NCBI RefSeq assembly: GCF_005490785.1
Contig: NZ_CP027295.1
Coordinates: 868,001 to 932,000, forward strand
Direction of reading: 5' to 3'
Source: Brachybacterium sp. SGAir0954
Lineage (GTDB): Bacteria > Actinomycetota > Actinomycetes > Actinomycetales > Dermabacteraceae
Length of the DNA stretch: 64,000 nt
Made by a program: the position numbers and the translations under genes. The notes beneath the pieces are model-generated. The model searched no databases. It was not told where the DNA came from and was given only the letters and a program-made list of their open reading frames with translations. Position 1 is the stretch's first letter. Every line of letters begins with the position of its first letter. Positions 19,578-27,074 of the stretch are shown here, in pieces.

Positions 19578-19637
19578 ACGGGACGTCATCGCGCAGGTCC
19601 CGCCGTTTCGGGGCCGATCTGCGCGGTGACGTCCCGT
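19578..19637. repeat. 60-bp palindromic element, copy 1
   Basis: Left arm 19578-19598 (ACGGGACGTCATCGCGCAGG plus T), 18-base centre, right arm 19617-19637. Arms match at 19 of 21 positions; in RNA both mismatches become G-U pairs, giving a 21-bp stem. The centre has a further small CCCG/CGGG pairing. Copy 2 (20740-20799) is 52/60 identical and exactly the same length. This copy lies just after metE and also encodes the last ~16 residues of the DUF559-type gene. It could act as a terminator, but the pairing of copies around one gene suggests a repeat family. Confidence 0.85.
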
Positions 19638-20590
19638 CCTCCTGCGGCACCCCGGCCCGGGTGCCCGGCGCGCGGATCCGTCAGTCCGGCGGCGGGGCAT
19701 CGCCGGTGGTCGCCGTGTCGGAGCACGGTGCGCAGCATGACCTCGGTCTCCGCCCACTCGAGGAACACCTGCTTCCACGTGAGCCGAGTGACCACGTAGC
19801 CGCGCGAACGCAGCGCGAGGTCCCGGGCCCGGTCGCGCTCGTAGACGTCCTCGGAGTCGTGGAACTCGCGGCTGTCGCACTCGATGATCCAGGACTCTCC
19901 CACCAGCAGGTCCACCCGCCCCACGCCGGGCACCACAACCTGGCTCCGCACCGGGATCCGCTGCGCCTCGCACCACCAGCGCACCCGAGTCTCCGTGCCC
20001 GAGCCCGCGTCGTGACGGATCCGAGCCAGGGTGCGGCGCGGGGTGTGCGGGAGGCCGGCGACGATCCGGCGCGCGTCATGGAGGGTGAGGCGGCGTCGCT
20101 CGATCGCGGACTCGAACAGGATCGCCGCCTCCACCGAGGGCAGGCACCTCGCGGCGTGATCGAGGACCAGGGGCAGGCTCGGCACCGGATCGGTTCCCGG
20201 CCAGGCGCGGGCGGCGGGCCCGTGGAACAGCAGCGGCATCTGCTTCTCCTGGAGCTTCGGCACGGGCTGGCCCTGGCGCCGGCGAAGGGGTATCGCCGTC
20301 GCGGCCGGCGGCGCCGCGTCGGGCAGGCGGGTGCCCCGTCCCATCCGCGGGCGGAACACGTGCACCGACTCGAGCCGAGGGGGCACCCAGAGACCGTGCA
20401 GCGAGGCGGCGTCGAGACAGGTGGGGCGCACGCCCATTGTCAGCAGGGCGACGAGATCCGCCGGGGCGCCGTCCTCGATGACCCAGGGTCCGATCCTGTG
20501 CGCGGTGCCCCCGTCGAGGGCGGCGGCGAGGTGCTTCGCGTGGTCCCCCGGCTGGACGGCGCGGTGATGGGTGACGCCGGTGATCTGCAT
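19586..20590 (-). CDS. DUF559/Vsr-like PD-(D/E)XK-fold protein with AbiEi-like N-terminus
   Basis: 334 residues. The C-terminal third looks like the DUF559 endonuclease-like domain: E200 in GTETRVRWWC, D227 in GRVDLLV, E237-C-D239 in WIIECDSREFH, and DRARDLALRSRGY then TRLTWKQV. These are the usual acidic positions of a PD-(D/E)XK-type site, although the EXK lysine is replaced (ECD). The N-terminal part (TMGVRPTCLDAASLHGLWVP) resembles the AbiEi-type antitoxin region common in actinobacterial members. Function unproven: nuclease, mobile-element or defence component. The last ~16 residues are encoded by the 60-bp palindrome, so the C-terminus may have been replaced on insertion. No ribosome site is obvious at the ATG. 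Confidence 0.75.
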   Translation of the reverse strand: MQITGVTHHRAVQPGDHAKHLAAALDGGTAHRIGPWVIEDGAPADLVALLTMGVRPTCLDAASLHGLWVPPRLESVHVFRPRMGRGTRLPDAAPPAATAIPLRRRQGQPVPKLQEKQMPLLFHGPAARAWPGTDPVPSLPLVLDHAARCLPSVEAAILFESAIERRRLTLHDARRIVAGLPHTPRRTLARIRHDAGSGTETRVRWWCEAQRIPVRSQVVVPGVGRVDLLVGESWIIECDSREFHDSEDVYERDRARDLALRSRGYVVTRLTWKQVFLEWAETEVMLRTVLRHGDHRRCPAAGLTDPRAGHPGRGAAGGRDVTAQIGPETAGPAR

Positions 20591-20739
20591 GGGGTGAGGG
20601 GATCACCGGGCGCCCTGGCGCGTCCGGGTGGGTGATGAAGATGTGGACGGCGACCGGCTGGGGAGGGACGACGCGTGGCCACCGGCGCCTCGGCATCTCG
20701 TGCCCCTCGGCTGACTCCGCCGCCATCAGTCACGAGCGC

Positions 20740-20799
20740 ACGGGACGTCATCGCGCAGGTGCCCCCGATTCGGGCCACATCTGCGCGAAGACGTCCCGT
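20740..20799. repeat. 60-bp palindromic element, copy 2
   Basis: Left arm 20740-20760 is identical to copy 1. The centre is 18 bases (12 of 18 shared with copy 1). The right arm 20779-20799 differs from copy 1 at two positions (AA for GT). It lies 149 bp upstream of the DUF559-type gene and 65 bp before the alarmone synthetase start, inside the 274-base gap between these divergent genes. Outside the 60 bases the two copies share no flanking sequence, so the borders are sharp. Confidence 0.85.
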
Positions 20800-20864
20800 G
20801 CCCGACCACGGCGACGTCGGGGTGGGGGCCTAGGGTGGGCGCAGACGCACAGGGGGAGGACCGC

Positions 20865-22442
20865 ATGGCACGACGGACGAACGGCGGCTCGGCAGGCAAC
20901 CGCGACACGGCCGGCAATGGCGGCGCGGCAGGCAACGGTGGCGCCACCGCCACCGCCACCGGCACCGGCAACCGCGAGGCGGCAGGCAACGGCGGCGCCA
21001 CCGGCAACGGCGGCGCCGCCGCAGGCGACACGGCTGCCAAGGCCGTGGCGCCCGTCGACGCCTCGCTCTGGGAGTGGCTGCCGCAGGCGGCGCACGAGGT
21101 CGAGGAGGGGCTGCGGGGGCTGCTCTCCGAGGCGTCGATCAACGCCCATGACGTGACGGCGCGCGCCAAGCGCTACGAGTCCTTCGTCGAGAAGTGCCGC
21201 CAGAAGGGCTACACGGAGCCGCTGCGGCAGGTGACGGACACGGTCGCAGTGCGGCTGATCATGTACTCGGCGACGGATCGCGAGCGGGCGTCGGAGCTTG
21301 TCAGGGAGCAGTTCGAGCTCGCGGAGGATCTCGACACGAGCGAGCGTGACACGGCCTCGCCCGCGCGCCGCGGCTACGACTCGACGCACCTCGTGGCGGT
21401 CGCGGAGCGGGAGGACGCCGAGCATCCGGTCGCGCCGCGCGGGTCGAGCCTCGACCGCTACTTCCGCACCTTCGGCGGCCTCGAGATCCAGATCCGCACG
21501 GTCGCCGCGCACGCCTGGGCGGAGTTCGAGCACGCCCGCCGCTACAAGGGCGAGGGCTACAAGGCCGTCGGCGACCTGGACCGGCTCACGATCGACCAGC
21601 TCTTCGGGGCGGCGGCGGATGCCCGGCACGCGCTCGACGAGATCTTCGTGGCGATCGACCGGGTGCTCGCGAACCCCGCCGGCTCCGCCGCGGCCGATCA
21701 TGCCGATGCCGCGGAGGACGGCGCGGAGGAGGAGACGACGGCGCCGGAGGTCGAGCTGCTCGACGTCGAGGCGCTCACCGCGTACCTCGCGCGCCGCTTC
21801 CCGGAGGACTCCGAGGGCTCGGAGCGGGGCGTCGCCTTCGCCCTCGAGCTCGTGCAGGCCTGCGGGCTGCGCACGGTGCGGGGCCTGGACGCGGAGCTCT
21901 CCGCGATCGACGGCGCGGAGGTGCGCCGGCTGATGGACACGTCGACGACCGTCACGCGCGTGCGCCGCCTGGACGACGAGCTGCTCGCGGTGCTCGGCGA
22001 GGAGTACATCGAGCGCACGGCGAGCATCGGCAACAGCTCACGGCGCGGTGACCAGCTGCGATGGCGGTACGACCGTCTGCGCGGCAAGGTCACGGTGCGC
22101 CGTCGGACGGTCACGTACCAGCTCTTCGGGGCCGATGTCCCCGCCGATCTCACGGGTCACGCGATCCCCGCGGTGCGGGCGGTGCGGGAGGTCGCCCGGA
22201 TCGTCGCGACGGTCGAGGGCTCCGCGCAGGTGGTGCGCGACGGGGCGATCAGCCGCCTCGAGGACCTCCCGCTCGAGGCCCGCGCGCGCCCCGTGCGCCT
22301 GGCCGACGGCACCACGCTCTGGGTCGCGACGGCGCTGGGCCGACGGGCCGCGGAGCGCCTGCTCGAGGACCTCCTCGACGGTGCCGAGCGCACCGACGTG
22401 CGGGTGCTGCGCAACGGCGAGCCGCTGGCCACGGGCGGCTGA
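20865..22442 (+). CDS. Stand-alone (p)ppGpp synthetase (RelA/SpoT synthetase domain) with long C-terminal extension
   Basis: 525 residues. Residues 5-55 are a low-complexity Gly/Asn/Ala repeat (AGNGGA-type units). The synthetase domain spans about 90-270: ARAKRYESFVEK (100-110, ATP-binding R-x-K-xxx-S-xxx-K), metal ligand D125 in VTDTVAVRL, GYDSTH (170-175), EIQIRT (207-212) and HAWAEFEH (216-223) with the catalytic glutamate. No HD hydrolase domain is present, so it resembles a small alarmone synthetase, but these are usually 200-260 residues; residues 270-525 are an extra, unrecognised acidic region. It should make (p)ppGpp from ATP and GTP/GDP. GGGGGAGGA precedes the ATG. Divergent from the DUF559-type gene. 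Confidence 0.85.
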   Translation: MARRTNGGSAGNRDTAGNGGAAGNGGATATATGTGNREAAGNGGATGNGGAAAGDTAAKAVAPVDASLWEWLPQAAHEVEEGLRGLLSEASINAHDVTARAKRYESFVEKCRQKGYTEPLRQVTDTVAVRLIMYSATDRERASELVREQFELAEDLDTSERDTASPARRGYDSTHLVAVAEREDAEHPVAPRGSSLDRYFRTFGGLEIQIRTVAAHAWAEFEHARRYKGEGYKAVGDLDRLTIDQLFGAAADARHALDEIFVAIDRVLANPAGSAAADHADAAEDGAEEETTAPEVELLDVEALTAYLARRFPEDSEGSERGVAFALELVQACGLRTVRGLDAELSAIDGAEVRRLMDTSTTVTRVRRLDDELLAVLGEEYIERTASIGNSSRRGDQLRWRYDRLRGKVTVRRRTVTYQLFGADVPADLTGHAIPAVRAVREVARIVATVEGSAQVVRDGAISRLEDLPLEARARPVRLADGTTLWVATALGRRAAERLLEDLLDGAERTDVRVLRNGEPLATGG

Positions 22443-22544
22443 GCGGCGGCGGGACGCCCGACGGCGACGGGTCTCGCCCGCCGGCGGCCCGGATCGCCGT
22501 GAGGCGGACGTCGGACACGGCCCGTCGGCGCCGGCGCGCCGTGG

Positions 22545-22550
22545 CAGGCT
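22545..22550 (+). promoter_or_regulatory. Candidate -10 box of a leaderless promoter (PHP phosphatase)
   Basis: CAGGCT, six bases (CGTGCC), then the ATG, with no Shine-Dalgarno. Same spacing as the other leaderless candidates; the first base departs from TAnnnT. Confidence 0.35.
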
Positions 22551-22556
22551 CGTGCC

Positions 22557-23408
22557 ATGAGCCTCCCCGCCGACAGCCACGTGCACAGCGAGTTCTCCTG
22601 GGACACCGGCGGGCCCGGCTCCGCCGCCGCCGGGACGATGGAGGCGAGCTGCGCCCGCGCGGTGCGGATCGGCCTGCCGGCGCTGTTCTTCACCGAGCAC
22701 CTCGACCTCGAGGACGCCTGGTTCAGCGACGACGAGGACTTCGACGAGCACGAGAAGCACCTGCTCGGGGCCGACGGGATCGTCGCCGTCCCGCGCTTCG
22801 ACGTGGACGGCTACCTCGAGAGCGTGGAGCGCTGCCGGGCGGCGTTCCCCGAGCTGCGGATCGGCACGGGCCTCGAGTTCGGCCAGCCGCACCTGCGCAC
22901 CGCAGCGGCGCGGCAGCAGCTGGACCTGGGCCTGTTCGACCGGATCATCGGCTCCCTGCACACGCTCGAGCACGAGGGCCGGCGGGCGGAACCGAACACC
23001 CTGTTCCGCCGCCTGCCCCCGGAGGAGGTGCTGCGCCGCTACCTCGCGGAGGTGCCCGCGCTGGTCGCCGGGGACGAGCCCTTCGAGGTCGTCACCCACC
23101 TCGACTACGCGCTGCGCTATTGGCCGGAGGAGGAGCACGGCCCGGTGGACCCGCGCCGCGTCGAGGGGGAGATCCGGGCGGCGATGCGGGCGATCGCGGG
23201 CAGCGGCCGCGCGCTCGAGATGAACACGCGCCGCCTGTGGCCGTGGATGCCGCAGTGGTGGAGCGAGGAGGGCGGGCGCGCCGTGAGCTTCGGCAGCGAC
23301 GCGCACGTGCCCGCGGCGCTGGCCCACGGCTTCCCGGAGGCGGCCGCGATGGTGGAGTCCTTCGGCTTCCGGCCGGGCCGGGACCCCCGGGAGCTGTGGC
23401 GCCGCTGA
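22557..23408 (+). CDS. PHP-domain phosphoesterase, histidinol-phosphatase (HisJ)-like
   Basis: 283 residues. The N-terminal DSHVHSEFSWD has the metal-binding H8-x-H10, followed by FFTEHLDLED, GLEFGQPHL, IGSLHTLE and VTHLDYALRY, then SFGSDAHVP near the end; together these are the PHP metal-site motifs in order. HisJ-type members dephosphorylate histidinol phosphate in histidine synthesis, but PHP proteins also include other phosphatases, and no his genes are adjacent. The start is set by the candidate leaderless -10 box. It ends 10 bp before the convergent SDR gene. Confidence 0.82.
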   Translation: MSLPADSHVHSEFSWDTGGPGSAAAGTMEASCARAVRIGLPALFFTEHLDLEDAWFSDDEDFDEHEKHLLGADGIVAVPRFDVDGYLESVERCRAAFPELRIGTGLEFGQPHLRTAAARQQLDLGLFDRIIGSLHTLEHEGRRAEPNTLFRRLPPEEVLRRYLAEVPALVAGDEPFEVVTHLDYALRYWPEEEHGPVDPRRVEGEIRAAMRAIAGSGRALEMNTRRLWPWMPQWWSEEGGRAVSFGSDAHVPAALAHGFPEAAAMVESFGFRPGRDPRELWRR

Positions 23409-23418
23409 GCCCGCGGGC

Positions 23419-24030
23419 TCAGACGTCGAGCACGCGGCCCGTCTCGACGCCCTCGACGGCGCGCACGTAGGTCGCGGCGACGTCGGCCGCGGGGACGGGC
23501 AGGAAGCCGGGGAAGCTCGGGTGGTAGCCCTCCGCCTCGGCGAGCACGTTCGGGCTGACCGCGTTGATGCGCGCGCCGCCGGGGAGGGTCGCCGCGTGCG
23601 CGCGCACGAACCCCTCGACCGCGCCGTTCGCGACGGAGGCCGCGGCGCCCGTGGGGACGGGGGAGTGGGAGAGGATCCCGCTGGTCAGCGTGAAGGAGCC
23701 GCGCTCGGCGAGCAGCGGGGCGCCGTGGACGACGAGCGCGATCTGCCCGAGCGCCTTGTCGAGCAGGCCGGCGCGGTAGTCCTCGACGGTGAGCTCCGCG
23801 GCGGGCTTGAAGGGCACCTTGCCGGTCGCGGCGACGACGGCGTGGAGGGGCCCGGCGGTGGTGACGCGGCGCAGGAGGTCCGCGACGGAGGCCTCGTCGG
23901 TCAGGTCGACCTGCTCGCCGGTGGAGCGGGAGGCGCGCACGACCTCGTGGCCGCGCTGCTCGAGGAGGTCGGCGACGGCGCCGCCGATCAGGCCGCTCGC
24001 GCCGACGACGAGAACTCGCTGGGTGGTCAT
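23419..24030 (-). CDS. Short-chain dehydrogenase-like protein lacking the catalytic YxxxK
   Basis: 203 residues. The N-terminal nucleotide motif VVGASGLIGGAV is clear, the acidic VDLTDEAS follows, and LTSGILSHSPV matches the catalytic-serine region. Where YxxxK is expected the protein reads GAAASVANGAVEGF, with neither Tyr nor Lys. This is known for the Lin1944-like SDR subgroup (cd11731), which keeps the NAD(P) fold but lacks the active-site residues; its function is undetermined. GGAG lies seven bases before the ATG. A lone gene between convergent HisJ-like and the esterase. Confidence 0.82.
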   Translation of the reverse strand: MTTQRVLVVGASGLIGGAVADLLEQRGHEVVRASRSTGEQVDLTDEASVADLLRRVTTAGPLHAVVAATGKVPFKPAAELTVEDYRAGLLDKALGQIALVVHGAPLLAERGSFTLTSGILSHSPVPTGAAASVANGAVEGFVRAHAATLPGGARINAVSPNVLAEAEGYHPSFPGFLPVPAADVAATYVRAVEGVETGRVLDV

Positions 24031-24115
24031 GCGGGGGCTCCGTTCGCTGAGGTGATGGCCCGGGATCGGGCCGTGCCCCGAGCATGCACCGCCCGCCTGG
24101 GCACCGTGCCCGGGT

Positions 24116-25336
24116 TCAGCGGCCGAGCTCGGCGGCGAGGTCGTGGAGCAGCGCCGGCTGCCACCAGGCCCAGTCGTGGCCGCCGCTGTGCAGGTCGAGG
24201 GTGACCTCGGCGCCGCTTCCGTCGAGGGCGTCGGCGAGCGCGCGGGCGTCGGCGGCCATGGACCCCTCGAAGCGGCCGGCGTGCAGCCGCAGACGCAGCG
24301 GGGCGTAGCCGGCGGCCTCCCGCAGCGGGCCGACGAGTGCGCCGCGCGGGTAGCGCCACAGGGAGACGGACTGCGCGATCGCGATGCCGATCGTGCCGGG
24401 GGCGCGGGCGGCGGTGAACAGGGCGGTGAGGCCGCCGTAGCTGGCCCCGGTGATGATCGTGCGGGCGGGATCGTCGGTCAGGGCGAGGCGGCGGCCGCCT
24501 GGCGCGGTCAGGCCCGCGGCGCGGAGTCGCGGGACGAGGTCCTCGGGGATCCAGCGGGCCTGCCCGCCGGGTACCCCGAGCACGTCGCCGCGATGCTCAC
24601 CGGCGTCGACGAAGAGGGCGACCAGGGGCGGCAGGACGCCCGCCTCGACGCCGCGGCGCAGCCGCTCCGGGGTGCCCAGCTGCTCCACGTGCTCGGCGCC
24701 GTCGGTGACGACGAGCAGCGGCAGCGGCGCGGGCCCCGCCTCCTCCGGGACCCACCAGCGCACGCGGGGAGCGTCCGGACCGAGCGGCAGCTCGTGCACC
24801 TCGGCAGGGGTCTCGGCGTCGTCGCGGCCGGCGCGGAAGAGGCCGTCGAAGGGGAGGGAGAGCACGGAGCGCTCGGCGCCGCCGCGGGCCGCGCCGTGGC
24901 GGTGCGCGCACAGGGCGTCGGGGTGCACGGGCGCGCCGGGCGCCTTGAGCCCCGCCTCCCACCAGGGCGGATCGCTGGGCCCGTCGTGCTCGACGAAGCC
25001 GTAGCTCGTGCGCCAGTCCGCGGGCGCCTCGAGCACGATCTCCCACCAGCCGTCCCCGGCGGGCACGAGGTCGAGGGCGTCGGCCGGCTGCGGCCGCCAC
25101 CAGCCGGAGGCGTGGAGGGCGACGGCGCGGGCCCGGGGCGCCCGGTGCCGCAGGCGCAGCAGCACGCCGTCCGCGCCGCGGGAGAGGACCTCGGGGGCGC
25201 TGCCGGTCGCGGGGGCGGGCGGCAGGGTGCGCGGGTCGCGGCGGCGCACCGGGAGCGGGTCCTCCATCGCGGGCGGGTGCGGGAGCGGATCCCAGCGCGC
25301 GGGGTCGAGCAGGTCGGTGAGCTGATCGGCGGGCAC
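24116..25336 (-). CDS. Enterochelin esterase (Fes/IroE-type) alpha/beta hydrolase
   Basis: 406 residues, the length of Fes. Residues 1-165 form the N-terminal beta-sandwich (SYGFVEHDGPSDPPWWEAGLK is typical region wording) and the rest an esterase-D-like alpha/beta hydrolase: nucleophile serine in ITGASYGGLTALFTAA and a late histidine in SGGHDWAWWQPAL. Fes enzymes act in the cytoplasm and hydrolyse ferric catecholate siderophores to release iron. The GTG start is chosen because GAAGGAG lies five bases before it. A DtxR/IdeR-like iron box lies 78 bases upstream, supporting iron-repressed expression. No siderophore uptake genes are in the window. Confidence 0.87.
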   Translation of the reverse strand: MPADQLTDLLDPARWDPLPHPPAMEDPLPVRRRDPRTLPPAPATGSAPEVLSRGADGVLLRLRHRAPRARAVALHASGWWRPQPADALDLVPAGDGWWEIVLEAPADWRTSYGFVEHDGPSDPPWWEAGLKAPGAPVHPDALCAHRHGAARGGAERSVLSLPFDGLFRAGRDDAETPAEVHELPLGPDAPRVRWWVPEEAGPAPLPLLVVTDGAEHVEQLGTPERLRRGVEAGVLPPLVALFVDAGEHRGDVLGVPGGQARWIPEDLVPRLRAAGLTAPGGRRLALTDDPARTIITGASYGGLTALFTAARAPGTIGIAIAQSVSLWRYPRGALVGPLREAAGYAPLRLRLHAGRFEGSMAADARALADALDGSGAEVTLDLHSGGHDWAWWQPALLHDLAAELGR

Positions 25337-25413
25337 GGGGACTCCTTCGCGGGGGCGGGACACAGGGACGTCGGCCGACGGGGACGCCGTGTCGGCCGCC
25401 GTCGCATGCCGCT

Positions 25414-25433
25414 AAGTAAGGGTCACCTTACTT
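25414..25433 (-). promoter_or_regulatory. DtxR/IdeR-like iron box
   Basis: Perfect palindrome AAGTAAGG-GTCA-CCTTACTT upstream of the esterase gene. It resembles actinobacterial DtxR/IdeR/DmdR operators (19-bp A/T-flanked GG..CC inverted repeats). It is also one of the few AT-rich spots here. Expected role: repression of the esterase gene when Fe2+ is plentiful. Confidence 0.75.
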
Positions 25434-25504
25434 GTGGGGGTCGGCCCGACACATCGCCGTCCGCCGGTCGAGAGGACCGGCGCGGTGGCGCCCTCAGGCC
25501 CCCG

Positions 25505-26893
25505 TCAGGCCCCCGTGCGCATCCAGGTGTCTCCGCGCGTGCGCAGGCCCAGCGTGATCGCGCGCGCGATCATGTACAGCAGGTTCGTCGCGACCCACAG
25601 CAGCGCCGTGCCGAGCGGGCCGGTCGGGGCGACGACGCCCACCGCGATCGCGCCCGGCATGACCGCGGCCGCTGCGACGATCCCCGCCCGCGCGAGGTAG
25701 GGGGCGTCCCCGGCGCCCATGAGGATCCCGTCGAGCACGAACACGTACCCGGCGATCGGCTGGGCGACCACGAGCACCCACAGCGCCGCTCGCAGGTTCT
25801 CCTGCACGAGCGGATCCGGGCTGAACACCCCGGGCACGGCGTAGCTCGCCGCGAGCAGCACGAGCCCCACCGCGACCCCGCCGCCCACTCCCCAGCGGGT
25901 CAGGCGGCTCGTCACCGCGTGCACGGTTCTCGTGTCCGCCGCGCCGAGGTAGCGGCCGGTGAGCGCCTGCCCTGCGATGGCGAGGGCGTCCAGCGCGAGG
26001 GAGAGCAGCATGAACACGGTGGTCGCGAGCTGGTGCGCGGCGAGCTGCACATCGCCCAGCCGCGCCGCGACGACGACCGTCACGATCGTCACCACGCGCA
26101 GGCTGAGGGTGCGCAGGAGCATCGGCACCGACTCCCGGCCCGTGCTCATCACCCCGTGGAGGTCCGGCCGCAGGCTCACCCCCGCACCCCGCGCGTAGCG
26201 GCGCACCGCCGCGAGCAGCACGAGCGCCATGAGCCACTGCGCGATGACGGTGCCGATCGCGCTGCCCGCGATCCCGAGCTGCAGGCCGAGGATCAGCAGC
26301 GCGTTCAGCGGCACGTTGAGGATCGCGCCGCCCACGGCGACGACGAGCGGCAGCCGCGCGTCCTGCATGCCCCGCACCAGGCCCGTCGTCGCCTGCACGG
26401 CGAGCATCGCCGGCAGGCCGAAGGCGGAGATCCGCAGGTAGATCACGGCCTGCGCGGTGACCTCTGGGCTCGCACCGAACAGGGCGAGCAGCCACGGCCC
26501 GGCAACCGCGAGCAGGAGCGCGCACACCGTCCCGATGAGCAGCGCGAGCCAGGAGGCGTCCACCCCGCGGGAGATCGCCTCCCGGCGGCGGCCCGCCCCG
26601 ATCGCCCGGGCCACGGCGGCCGTCGTCGAGTAGGCGAGGAAGATCGACAGCCCCACGACCGTCATCAGCACCGTCGAGGCGATGCCGAGGCCGGCGAGCG
26701 CCGTCGTCGAGACCCGGGCGACGAACGCGGAGTCCGCCATGACGAACAGCGGCTCGGCGACGAGCGCGCCGAGGCTCGGCACGGCCAGGCGCAGGATGTC
26801 GCGGTCCACCGCGCGGCGCGCGGCACGGGGATCGCCCGGCGAGGGGGTGGGGGACGGGGAAGCGGGGGAGGAGGGGGAGGGGGGTGGCGCCAC
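25505..26893 (-). CDS. MATE-family efflux protein (DinF-like)
   Basis: 462 residues with 12 hydrophobic segments in two homologous halves (for example FVMADSAFVARVSTTALAGL and, in the second half, VQLAAHQLATTVFMLLSL). These strings are typical of DinF-branch MATE exporters, which use Na+ or H+ gradients to expel organic cations or, for DinF, possibly oxidants and bile salts. The N-terminal 22 residues are Pro/Ser-rich. The GTG at 26893 is preceded by six bases and CACAAT, a leaderless arrangement. It is divergent from the RND exporter; the two face away from a 181-base control region. Confidence 0.9.
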   Translation of the reverse strand: MAPPPSPSSPASPSPTPSPGDPRAARRAVDRDILRLAVPSLGALVAEPLFVMADSAFVARVSTTALAGLGIASTVLMTVVGLSIFLAYSTTAAVARAIGAGRRREAISRGVDASWLALLIGTVCALLLAVAGPWLLALFGASPEVTAQAVIYLRISAFGLPAMLAVQATTGLVRGMQDARLPLVVAVGGAILNVPLNALLILGLQLGIAGSAIGTVIAQWLMALVLLAAVRRYARGAGVSLRPDLHGVMSTGRESVPMLLRTLSLRVVTIVTVVVAARLGDVQLAAHQLATTVFMLLSLALDALAIAGQALTGRYLGAADTRTVHAVTSRLTRWGVGGGVAVGLVLLAASYAVPGVFSPDPLVQENLRAALWVLVVAQPIAGYVFVLDGILMGAGDAPYLARAGIVAAAAVMPGAIAVGVVAPTGPLGTALLWVATNLLYMIARAITLGLRTRGDTWMRTGA

Positions 26894-26899
26894 CCGTCC

Positions 26900-26905
26900 A
26901 TTGTG
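26900..26905 (-). promoter_or_regulatory. Candidate -10 box of a leaderless promoter (MATE)
   Basis: On the minus strand CACAAT, six bases (GGACGG), then the GTG start codon. Four of six positions match TATAAT; no Shine-Dalgarno. Confidence 0.4.
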
Positions 26906-27074
26906 GCGGCTCCCCGGAACGTCACAGCGGATCGTGACCGAACCCCTACCGACGTCGGATACGGCGGCGCATCGGGCTGTGGAACAGTACCCGGCGGGGG
27001 CCTCCGGAGCCGTGACCCCCGGTCGCGGCCGTGCGGTCGCGTCGCCGCCGTCGGCCGCAGTCCCAGGGAGCGCC

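Noticed and set aside
20880-21030. Short GGCAACGGCGGC-like repeats as a possible CRISPR or minisatellite
   Set aside because: They are in frame, encode Gly/Asn/Ala units of the alarmone synthetase, and lack spacers.
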